From JBOGJI01 sp050747865 (GTDB lineage: Bacteria; Acidobacteriota; Thermoanaerobaculia; Multivoradales; JAHEKO01): DNA of 20,916 bases. The stretch covers positions 1-20,916 of the forward strand of contig JBOGJI010000354.1 in NCBI GenBank assembly GCA_050747865.1, given 5' to 3'. A program made the translations under genes and the position numbers. Shown in pieces: positions 8,683-16,591 of this stretch. Numbering within the stretch: position 1 is the stretch's first letter; every line of letters starts with the position of its first letter. The notes below the pieces were generated by a model. It worked only from the letters and a program-made list of their open reading frames with translations. It did no database searches and was not told the origin of the DNA.

Positions 8683-9834
8683 TTACCAGGCCCTTGGGTT
8701 CAGGTCGTACGGTAGCGGCGTGAGGTTCTCGGGGCCGTCGGGTCCCAGGTGGATGAGGTCTTCCAGCCGGATGCCCCAGCCGGCTTCGGGGTCGTAGAGG
8801 CCGGGCTCCAGGGTGAAGACGTCGCCGGGGGCGAGCCGGCCGCCGTCTTCGGGGGCGGCGCGGAACGACGGCTCCTCGTGGAGCTCGAAGCCGACGCCGT
8901 GGCCGAGGGTGTGGACAAAGCCGGTGGTCGTTTGGGGGTTGGTCCGCAGGGTGGCGTAGCCGGCTGCTTCGAAGCGCGCGGACGCGTCCTCGTGGAGATG
9001 GCGCGCCGCGACACCCGCCTTCGCGTCGCGGTGGGATTCGTTCAGTACTTCAAGTGTTGCTTGAAAGGCTTGGCGGACTGGGTCGCAGGGCGTGCCGACG
9101 ACGAAGGTTCTCGTGCAGTCGGCGAACAGCTTCCGGCGCGGGAAGACGTCGACCAGGATGGTCTCGCCGGCGCGGAGGACACGGTCGGGGTTGCTGCGGC
9201 TGTGCGGGACTGCCGCGTCCGTGCCCGCGGAGACGATGTTGCCCTCCGGCTGCTCCAGCTCGTGGCGGGCCAGGGCCTCGGCGACGGTGCGGCGCAGGTC
9301 GCGGCAGGTGAGCGGGTGGTGGTCGAGGCGGAGCACGCCGTCCTCGTCGGGCTCGGCCCGGGCCAGCATGTCGGCCGCCCCCCGCAGGGCCTCGCAGGCG
9401 CCCTGTGCCGCTTCGCGGATGTCGTCGAGCTGCCAGGGGGTCTTGGTCTTGCGCCAGCGGCGTGCGAGTTGGTGGCCGGAGAAGACGTCCCAGCCTTGCT
9501 CTCGGAGACGGTGCAGAAGCTCCAGGGACCAGCCGGCCGGTAGGCGGCCGGCGACGGCGATGCGGGCCCCGGATCGCACTCGCCCCTCGGCCAGGCGCGC
9601 GGCGAGGTGCGCGATGGCGGCTTCCTCGCCCAGCTCCCGGCGCAGCCGGCTGAAGTCAGTCTCCTCGGGGGTGAGCAGGGCGAGGCCGGTCGACGCGGCC
9701 TCTTCCCGCTCCATGGGCGTCGTGTAGGCGAGCAGCGGGCGCTCGCGGGCGACGGCCAGCGCGCCTGCCACGCCCAGATGGGCGATGCCGACGAAGGGCG
9801 CCAGGTCCGGGTCGGCGGCCGAGGTGGCGAGCAC
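8683..9834 (-). CDS. M24 family metallopeptidase (Xaa-Pro dipeptidase-like), 5' end uncertain
   Basis: From the GTG at 9834 the product has 383 residues. The N-terminal half is a creatinase/prolidase-type domain and the C-terminal half a pita-bread peptidase. The five expected metal ligands are present: Asp229 and Asp239 (LVDVFPRRKLFADCTRT), His312 (HTLGHGVGFELHE), Glu343 (TLEPGLY) and Glu358 (RLEDL). It should therefore bind two metal ions and cleave X-Pro or related N-terminal bonds, probably in the cytoplasm as no signal peptide is seen. Coding resemblance continues upstream of the GTG (DPRLDALLQAAGCEALL), but no ATG, GTG or TTG is in frame before a stop. An ATG at 9907 lies one frame off, and removing one base from the C5 run at 9894-9898 would join it. 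The true N-terminus is thus probably about 24 residues longer. Confidence 0.88.
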   Translation of the reverse strand: MLATSAADPDLAPFVGIAHLGVAGALAVARERPLLAYTTPMEREEAASTGLALLTPEETDFSRLRRELGEEAAIAHLAARLAEGRVRSGARIAVAGRLPAGWSLELLHRLREQGWDVFSGHQLARRWRKTKTPWQLDDIREAAQGACEALRGAADMLARAEPDEDGVLRLDHHPLTCRDLRRTVAEALARHELEQPEGNIVSAGTDAAVPHSRSNPDRVLRAGETILVDVFPRRKLFADCTRTFVVGTPCDPVRQAFQATLEVLNESHRDAKAGVAARHLHEDASARFEAAGYATLRTNPQTTTGFVHTLGHGVGFELHEEPSFRAAPEDGGRLAPGDVFTLEPGLYDPEAGWGIRLEDLIHLGPDGPENLTPLPYDLNPRAW

Positions 9835-9924
9835 CAGCAGGGCCTCGCAGCCCGCCGCCTGCAGCAGGGCGTCAAGGCGCGGGTCGGCTCCTTCCCCCGC
9901 CGCCCATCCAGGGGACAGCGGTAA

Positions 9925-10020
9925 GGGGTCAGGGGTCAGAGACCCGGTATTTCGGTCGGCTATCGCGTGGCGCCGCTTCGTTTCTTCCCCCTGACCGCTG
10001 ATCCCTGATCCCCTGACCCC
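9925..10020. repeat. Inverted pair of GGGGTCA heptamer repeats
   Basis: Two GGGGTCA units (925-939 past 9000) face a run of at least three inverted units, CTGATCC-CTGATCCC-CTGACCCC (9998-10020), plus a further CCTGACC at 9990-9996. The arms could pair over about 15 bp with one bulge, leaving a loop of nearly 60 nt. The element fills the gap between trxA and the M24 peptidase gene and shares its unit with the repeat at 3792-3815. Confidence 0.7.
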
Positions 10021-10035
10021 CGGGTGGGCGGGGGG

Positions 10036-10368
10036 CTAGACGTGCGGGGAGAGGAACTGCTGGAAGGCGCCCTTGGGCATGGCGCCGCGGAGCTGGTCGG
10101 CCACCGCACCGTCCTTGAACAGGATGAACGTGGGGATGCTGGAGACGTTGAACTGGAAGGCCAGCTCCTGCTGCTCGTCCACGTTCAGCTTGCCGATGCG
10201 GAGCTTGCCGTCGAGCTCTTCCGCCAGCTCCTCCAGGATCGGCGCCACCATCCTGCAGGGGCCGCACCAGGCAGCCCAGAAGTCGACCAACACGGGGACG
10301 TCGGCGCCAAGCACGTCCTTCTCGAAGTTCTCGTGCGTCACGGTCAGGATCTTGTCGTTGCTCGCCAT
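10036..10368 (-). CDS. trxA: Thioredoxin
   Basis: A 110-residue cytoplasmic thioredoxin that reduces protein disulfides, normally recycled by thioredoxin reductase. The fold is complete: VLVDFWAAWCGPCRM with the redox pair Cys35 and Cys38, the buried Asp29 of the family, KLNVDEQQELAFQFNV, the cis-proline SSIPTFILFKDG, and a final amphipathic helix. The length is the usual one. A GGAGAG sequence lies about 12 nt before the ATG. It follows ribF on the same strand, but a 9-bp hairpin between them suggests separate transcription. A TACAAT hexamer (10404-10409) just after that hairpin is a possible -10 box for trxA, though no good -35 was found. Confidence 0.97.
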   Translation of the reverse strand: MASNDKILTVTHENFEKDVLGADVPVLVDFWAAWCGPCRMVAPILEELAEELDGKLRIGKLNVDEQQELAFQFNVSSIPTFILFKDGAVADQLRGAMPKGAFQQFLSPHV

Positions 10369-10410
10369 GGTGTCGTGGTTCTCTCCGATGGTGTCCTTCG
10401 CAGATTGTAA

Positions 10411-10432
10411 CCGGGCGCGTCGTCGCGCCCGG
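10411..10432 (-). terminator. GC-rich hairpin between ribF and trxA
   Basis: CCGGGCGCG (10411-10419) and CGCGCCCGG (10424-10432) form a perfect 9-bp stem with a TCGT loop, beginning 9 nt after the ribF stop. On the minus strand it is followed by TTACAATCT rather than a long T-run. It is a good candidate for the end of the mscL-ribF transcript. Confidence 0.6.
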
Positions 10433-10441
10433 CCGTACCAG

Positions 10442-11383
10442 CTAACGCCGTGTCAGCGCGAAGTATTCTCGCACGGCCTCCACGTCTCTGCCGATCTGCT
10501 GCTTCAACGCATCGAGATCGGCGAATCTCTCCTCCCCCCGCAGCCGGCGCAGGAACGCCAGCTCCAGCGGCCGGCCGTAGAGGTCGCCGGCGAAGTCCAG
10601 CAGATGGGCCTCCACCATCGGCTGTGAGGGGTTGCCGCCGACTGTCGGCCGCACGCCGACGTTCACCGCCGCCGGGTGGCGCGCGCCGTCCGGACGGATG
10701 GCCTCGGCGACGTAGACGCCCCGTGCTGGCGGCAGCTCGCTGCTGAGCTCCAGGTTCGCGGTCGGCCAGCCGAGCTGGCGACCGCGTCCGTCGCCGGCGA
10801 CGACTGTCCCCTCAACGGCGTACGGCCGTCCCAACAGGCCCGTGGCGAGCTCGACCTCCCCCGCGGCCACGGCCTCGCGGATGCGTGTGCTCGACACCGG
10901 CGCCCCGTCGGCGATGACCTCGTCGATCCCGATCGCCCGATATCCCCGGCGGGCGCCGGTCTCCTGCAGCAGGGCCAGGTCGCCGGCGCGACCCCGCCCG
11001 AAGCGAAAGCGACGGCCGACGTGGATCTCCCGCACGGCCAGGCGCTGCCCCAGGAAGTCGTCGGCGAAGACGCTCGCCTCGACGTCGGCGAGCCGGCGAT
11101 CGAAGCGGACCAGGAACACGGTGTCGATCCCCTGGGCGTCGAGCAGCGCCAGCTTCTGGTCCCGCGTGGTGAGGCGCCGCAGGCCCGCCTCCGGGTGCAG
11201 GACCTGGACCGGGTGCGGCTCGAAGGTGATGAGGCCGGCCTCCGTGCCGACGCCGCGAGCGCGCTCCACCACGCCGCGGATCAGCGCCTGGTGCCCCCGG
11301 TGCAGGGCGTCGAAGTTGCCGATCGTGGCGACCGTTCCCCGCGCCGGATGGGCGGCGTTCCAGGCATCCTCGACGACGCGCAT
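10442..11383 (-). CDS. ribF: Bifunctional riboflavin kinase / FAD synthetase
   Basis: RibF phosphorylates riboflavin to FMN and adenylates FMN to FAD. The product has 313 residues, the usual bacterial size. The N-terminal FAD-synthetase domain shows the nucleotidyltransferase motif GNFDALHRGHQ (22-32), TFEPHP, and GRRFRFGRGRAGD, followed by VSSTRIREAV. The C-terminal kinase domain shows GRGRQLGWPTANL, GVYVAEA, VNVGVRPTV and VEAHLLDFAGDLYG. Many RibF proteins have G-V in GNFDGVHRGHQ; here it is A-L, a mild change. Start is the ATG at 11383, with GGGAA about 7 nt upstream and a GGGAG too close to act alone. It lies 24 nt after mscL on the same strand, so the two may be cotranscribed. Confidence 0.96.
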   Translation of the reverse strand: MRVVEDAWNAAHPARGTVATIGNFDALHRGHQALIRGVVERARGVGTEAGLITFEPHPVQVLHPEAGLRRLTTRDQKLALLDAQGIDTVFLVRFDRRLADVEASVFADDFLGQRLAVREIHVGRRFRFGRGRAGDLALLQETGARRGYRAIGIDEVIADGAPVSSTRIREAVAAGEVELATGLLGRPYAVEGTVVAGDGRGRQLGWPTANLELSSELPPARGVYVAEAIRPDGARHPAAVNVGVRPTVGGNPSQPMVEAHLLDFAGDLYGRPLELAFLRRLRGEERFADLDALKQQIGRDVEAVREYFALTRR

Positions 11384-11407
11384 GACTCCCTTCCCGGCGC
11401 GGGCTCG

Positions 11408-11860
11408 TCACGCGACCGCCGTCAGCTCCGACGTGCACGCGGGGCAGCGGGTGGCGTCGAGCGCCACGGCGGTTTTGCAGCGCGGGCAGTCGCGCGTCGC
11501 CGGAGCGGCCTCCTCCTCCGTCTTGCGCCAGCGATTGATGGTGCGCACCAGCATGAAGATGGCGAAGGCGATGAGCAGGAAGGTGACGATGGTGTTGATG
11601 AAGACGCCGTAGTTGATCGTCACCGCGCCGGCGGTTTTCGCCGCCTCCAGAGTGGCGTAGGGTCCGGCGGTGGCGCCCTGCTTGAGGACCGCGAACAGGT
11701 CCGTGAAGTCGACATTGCCCAGCAACAGGCCGACGACGGGCATGATGACGTCGTCGACCAGCGACTTCACGATCGGGGCGAAGGCGCCGCCGATGATGAT
11801 GCCGATCGCCATGTCGAGGACGCTGCCTTGCATGGCGAACTCCTTGAACTCCTTGAACAT
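11408..11860 (-). CDS. mscL: Large-conductance mechanosensitive channel MscL with C-terminal zinc ribbon
   Basis: MscL is a homopentameric inner-membrane channel that opens under high tension and releases solutes during osmotic down-shock. The product has 150 residues. The N-terminal amphipathic helix MFKEFKEFAMQGSVLDMAIG leads to TM1 (about 15-45, IGIIIGGAFAPIVKSLVDDVIMP), then a periplasmic loop, TM2 (about 84-105, GVFINTIVTFLLIAFAIFMLV) and a charged cytoplasmic helix. The tail holds four cysteines in two CxxC pairs (Cys125/128 and Cys139/142: DCPRCKT, TRCPACTSEL), a likely zinc ribbon. Such tails occur in many MscL proteins outside enterobacteria. A strong AAGGAGGAGG lies about 6 nt before the ATG. 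Confidence 0.97.
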   Translation of the reverse strand: MFKEFKEFAMQGSVLDMAIGIIIGGAFAPIVKSLVDDVIMPVVGLLLGNVDFTDLFAVLKQGATAGPYATLEAAKTAGAVTINYGVFINTIVTFLLIAFAIFMLVRTINRWRKTEEEAAPATRDCPRCKTAVALDATRCPACTSELTAVA

Positions 11861-11884
11861 AGTCTGCCTCCTCCTTGGATCGAG

Positions 11885-11893
11885 AATATAGCA
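11885..11893 (-). promoter_or_regulatory. Extended -10 promoter element for mscL
   Basis: On the minus strand TGCTATATT matches the extended -10 form TGnTATAAT with five of six hexamer bases. It lies about 24 nt before the mscL start, just upstream of the AAGGAGGAGG at 11867-11876. No clear -35 box is seen, which extended -10 promoters may not need. Confidence 0.5.
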
Positions 11894-11931
11894 TTCACAG
11901 GCTCTTGGCCGGATAGACTCCCGCCCGCGTC

Positions 11932-12714
11932 ATGGCGTCACATCGGCATCCACGCTTCCCCTACCGCGGCCGCGGCGAGCGCGATCCCGTGCCGGGGGCG
12001 CCGGCGGTGGACGTGGCAGGCCTGGTGACCGGATACCCCGGAGGCGGGGCGGCGGCGCTGCGCGGCGTGGATCTGCGGGTGCCCGCGGGCGCCAGGGCCG
12101 CCATCGTCGGCCCCAACGGAGCCGGCAAGTCGACCGTGTTGCGGGTGCTCGCCGGGATCCTTCCGATACAGCGAGGTGAGGTGCACATCTACGGCCTGGG
12201 CGTCGGGAGCTGCCACCACCGGGTCGCCTACCTCCCCCAGCGAGGCGAGCTGCAGTGGAGCTTCCCGATGACCGTCGAGCAGCTCGTCTGCACCGGTCGC
12301 TACGTCCACCTCGGCTGGTTGCGGCGGCCCGCGGCGGAGGATCGCGAGGTCGTACGGCAGGTGCTCCGGCAGCTCGCCCTGGACGGTTTGGCGAAGCGGC
12401 AGTTGAGCGAGCTCTCGGGCGGCCAGCAGCAGCGCGTGCTGCTGGCGCGGGCGCTGGCCCAGGAGGCCGAGCTGCTGCTGCTCGACGAGCCGCTCAACGC
12501 CGTCGACGCCGAGACCCGCCAGATCGTAGCCGACATCCTCGACGAGCTGCAGCGCCAGGGGCGCACGGTGCTGGTGGCGACGCACGACGTCGGGCGCCTG
12601 GAGCATCAGTTCGACGGCGCGCTCTACCTCGCCGAAGGTCGGGTGACCCCGGCGCCGCCGGGAGCGTTCGTCGGCGAGCCCCTGGCACCCACGACCACGA
12701 GTACGGTGACGTAG
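11932..12714 (+). CDS. Zinc/manganese-type metal ABC transporter, ATP-binding protein
   Basis: The product has 260 residues and is the cytoplasmic ATPase of a divalent-metal (ZnuC/MntB-like) importer. Visible: Walker A GPNGAGKST (60-68), Q-loop region VAYLPQRGELQWSFPMTV, the signature LSGGQQQR (161-168), Walker B LLLLDEP (181-187), and the H-loop His218 (VATHDV). The block QRGELQWSFPMTVEQLV followed by GRYVHLGWLRRP is typical of this metal-import subfamily, but the metal cannot be told. The first 22 residues (MASHRHPRFPYRGRGERDPV) are an Arg/His-rich extension, so the true start could be later. No Shine-Dalgarno precedes the ATG; a TAGACT lies 12 nt before it. The last 9 codons lie inside a long palindrome. 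The permease gene follows. Confidence 0.93.
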   Translation: MASHRHPRFPYRGRGERDPVPGAPAVDVAGLVTGYPGGGAAALRGVDLRVPAGARAAIVGPNGAGKSTVLRVLAGILPIQRGEVHIYGLGVGSCHHRVAYLPQRGELQWSFPMTVEQLVCTGRYVHLGWLRRPAAEDREVVRQVLRQLALDGLAKRQLSELSGGQQQRVLLARALAQEAELLLLDEPLNAVDAETRQIVADILDELQRQGRTVLVATHDVGRLEHQFDGALYLAEGRVTPAPPGAFVGEPLAPTTTSTVT

Positions 12715-12844
12715 CGGTGGTTCAGGCACGCCGCTGGCAAGGCGCGCGACCGAGGCATACCCGAAGGTATGTCGCAGGGAGCGCAACGCCGCCAGCGGGG
12801 ATGCATGGGCCGCCGATACGTTGCCGTACTCGTGGTCGTGGGTG
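12686..12844. repeat. Long imperfect palindrome spanning the ATPase stop and the gap before the permease
   Basis: The outer arms, 12686-12706 and 12824-12844, are exact 21-bp inverted repeats. Inside them the arms keep pairing imperfectly up to a central hairpin CATACC-CGAA-GGTATG (12756-12771). The whole could fold into one stem of about 75 pairs. It includes the last ATPase codons and stop (12712-12714). Element family not recognised. Confidence 0.8.
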
Positions 12845-12853
12845 CTCAGTGCG

Positions 12854-12860
12854 GGAGGAG
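12854..12860 (+). promoter_or_regulatory. Ribosome-binding site that fixes the permease start
   Basis: GGAGGAG ends 5 nt before GTG at 12866. The only upstream in-frame alternative (12821, TTG) lies inside the palindrome arm and has no such site. Confidence 0.75.
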
Positions 12861-12865
12861 TCCGC

Positions 12866-13660
12866 GTGAGCTGGGCCTCGTGGCCGGCCGCCCTCGCGGT
12901 CGCGCTGCTCGCCGGGGTCTCCTGCGCGACGCTGGGCGTCTACGTGGTACACCGCCGCATGGCCTTCATCGGCGATGCCATCGCCCACACCATGCTCCCG
13001 GGGATCGTCGTCGCCGCGGCGCTCGGCTGGAGCCTGTCGGCCGGCGGTCTGGCCGCCGGGCTGATGACGGCGCTGGGGGTCGGCTGGCTGGCCAGCCGCG
13101 GCGGCCTCAAAGAGGACACCGCCATCGGCGTGCTGTTCACCGCGATGTTCGCCCTCGGCTTGGCCCTGGCCTCGGGGGAGGAGGCGCACGAGCACCTGGA
13201 GCAGGCGCTGTTCGGCAGCCTGCGCGCGGTCGACGGGGGGGACGTCCTGCTGCTGGCGGTGATCACCGCTCTCGCCCTCGCCGTGCTCATCCTCTTCCAC
13301 AAGGAGCTGGAGCTCGCGTCTTGCGATCCGTCCTACGCCGAGGTGATCGGCATCCGCACCGACGCCCTGCGCTACCTGCTGCTCCTCATCCTGACGCTGG
13401 TCATCGTCGCCGGGGTGCAGGCGGTGGGCGTGCTGCTGACCGCCGCCTTGCTGGTGACGCCGGCGGCCGCCGCCTCTCTCCTGACCCGCCGCCTCCCCCA
13501 CGCCATGGCGGCGGCGACGCTCATCGCCGCCCTGTGTAGCGTCGTCGGGCTGCTCGTCTCCGCCCGCCTCGACATCCTGCCGGGCGCCGCCGTCGTCCTC
13601 GCCTGCACCGCGGCGTTCGGCCTCGCGTGGGGTGTGCGTGCCTTGCGGCTGCGGAGCTGA
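12866..13660 (+). CDS. Zinc/manganese-type metal ABC transporter, permease
   Basis: The product has 264 residues and belongs to the ABC-3 permease family (ZnuB/MntC-like), the membrane channel for the ATPase encoded just upstream. About eight hydrophobic segments are visible. Family blocks are CATLGVYVVHRRMAFIGDAIAHTMLPGI near the N-terminus, LKEDTAIGVLFTAMFALGL, the LFGSL segment, ELELASCDPSYAEVIGI (cytoplasmic contact loop), and LLTAALLVTPAAAASLLT. The start is GTG at 12866, supported by GGAGGAG; a longer reading would add 15 residues encoded by repeat DNA. No periplasmic metal-binding protein gene is in the window, so that component must be encoded elsewhere or be absent. The M1 peptidase gene follows 12 nt downstream. 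Confidence 0.92.
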   Translation: MSWASWPAALAVALLAGVSCATLGVYVVHRRMAFIGDAIAHTMLPGIVVAAALGWSLSAGGLAAGLMTALGVGWLASRGGLKEDTAIGVLFTAMFALGLALASGEEAHEHLEQALFGSLRAVDGGDVLLLAVITALALAVLILFHKELELASCDPSYAEVIGIRTDALRYLLLLILTLVIVAGVQAVGVLLTAALLVTPAAAASLLTRRLPHAMAAATLIAALCSVVGLLVSARLDILPGAAVVLACTAAFGLAWGVRALRLRS

Positions 13661-13672
13661 CGGGGGATCCGA

Positions 13673-15580
<1,908 letters not shown>

Positions 15581-15581
15581 G

Positions 15582-16571
15582 TTACGTCCACCGCAAGACG
15601 AACTTGCCGATGTGGCCGCCTTCCGCCAGGACGTCGTAGGCCTTCGCCACCTCGACAGCGGAGAACGCGCCCGCGAGCAGGGGACGCAGGCGCCCGTCGG
15701 CCAGGCGGTCTCGGGAGAAGGCGTCGAAGGTGGCCACCAGGCGCGCCTTCTCGGCCCGCGGACGCGGCCGCAGCAGGGAGCCCACGACGCGAAGGCGCCG
15801 CCGCAGGATCGCCGACAGATCGATTGGGCCGCGCGGCCCGTCCATCAGGCCGAGCAGCACCAGGCGGCCGCCCGGCGCCAGCAGCTCGAGCCGGCGCCCG
15901 AAGCCGTCGCCGCCGACGAAGTCCAGGATCACGTCGACGCCCGCCCCGGCGGTCAGCTCGCGGATCCGCCCCGGCAGCCGGTCGTCCTCGACCTCTCCAT
16001 GCTCCAACCCCACCTCGCGCAGGACCTGCAGGCGTTCGCGGCTGCGCGAGGTCCCGATCACCTGCGCCGCGCCGAGCTCCCGTGCGAGCTGGCAGGCGAA
16101 GCTGCCCACGCCGCCGGTCACCCCGGAGATCAGGACCCGCTCGCCTGCCTGCAGCCTCCCCTCCTCCACCAGATTGACCCAGGCGGTCACCGCGGCTTCG
16201 GGCAGGGCGGCGCCATGCTCGTGCGTCCACGCGGGCGGCAGCGGCAGGAGCTGGCCGGCCTGCACGGCCACCCGCTCGGCGTGCCCGCCGCCGCCGAGCA
16301 ACGCCATCGCCGCGTCCCCGACACGCCAGGGCGCGCCCGCCGCCACACCGGGTCCGAGCGCTTCGATCACCCCCGAGCACTCGAGGCCGGGGATTTCCGG
16401 CTCCCCCTCCGGCACCGGGTAGCGCCCGCGGATCTGCAGCAGATCGACGCGATTCAGGCCGCTGGCGTGGACGCGGACGAGGACCTCGCCCGATGCGGGC
16501 TCGGGGTCCGGCAGCTCACCGAGCTGCGGCACCGGATGCTGAGAATCGGTTCTTGGAAGGACGCCTCGCAT
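15582..16571 (-). CDS. Zinc-free MDR-family NAD(P)H:quinone oxidoreductase-like protein
   Basis: The product has 329 residues from the ATG at 16571. A GroES-like N-terminal domain (ASGLNRVDLLQIRGRYPVP, 37-55; GLECSGVIEALG, 62-73) is followed by a Rossmann domain with VLISGVTGGVGSFACQLA (147-164), the NAD(P)H loop of quinone oxidoreductases. TSRS after the second strand suggests preference for NADPH. The zinc-ligand cysteines of alcohol dehydrogenases are absent. It resembles the human TP53I3 (PIG3)/QOR group, which reduce quinones or enones; the true substrate is unknown. It starts 20 nt after the acyl-CoA dehydrogenase gene, so the two are probably one unit, perhaps in fatty-acid or enoyl metabolism. 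Its stop lies 1 nt from the stop of the convergent M1 peptidase gene. Confidence 0.93.
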   Translation of the reverse strand: MRGVLPRTDSQHPVPQLGELPDPEPASGEVLVRVHASGLNRVDLLQIRGRYPVPEGEPEIPGLECSGVIEALGPGVAAGAPWRVGDAAMALLGGGGHAERVAVQAGQLLPLPPAWTHEHGAALPEAAVTAWVNLVEEGRLQAGERVLISGVTGGVGSFACQLARELGAAQVIGTSRSRERLQVLREVGLEHGEVEDDRLPGRIRELTAGAGVDVILDFVGGDGFGRRLELLAPGGRLVLLGLMDGPRGPIDLSAILRRRLRVVGSLLRPRPRAEKARLVATFDAFSRDRLADGRLRPLLAGAFSAVEVAKAYDVLAEGGHIGKFVLRWT

Positions 16572-16591
16572 GCGAGCTAGGCCGCTACATG

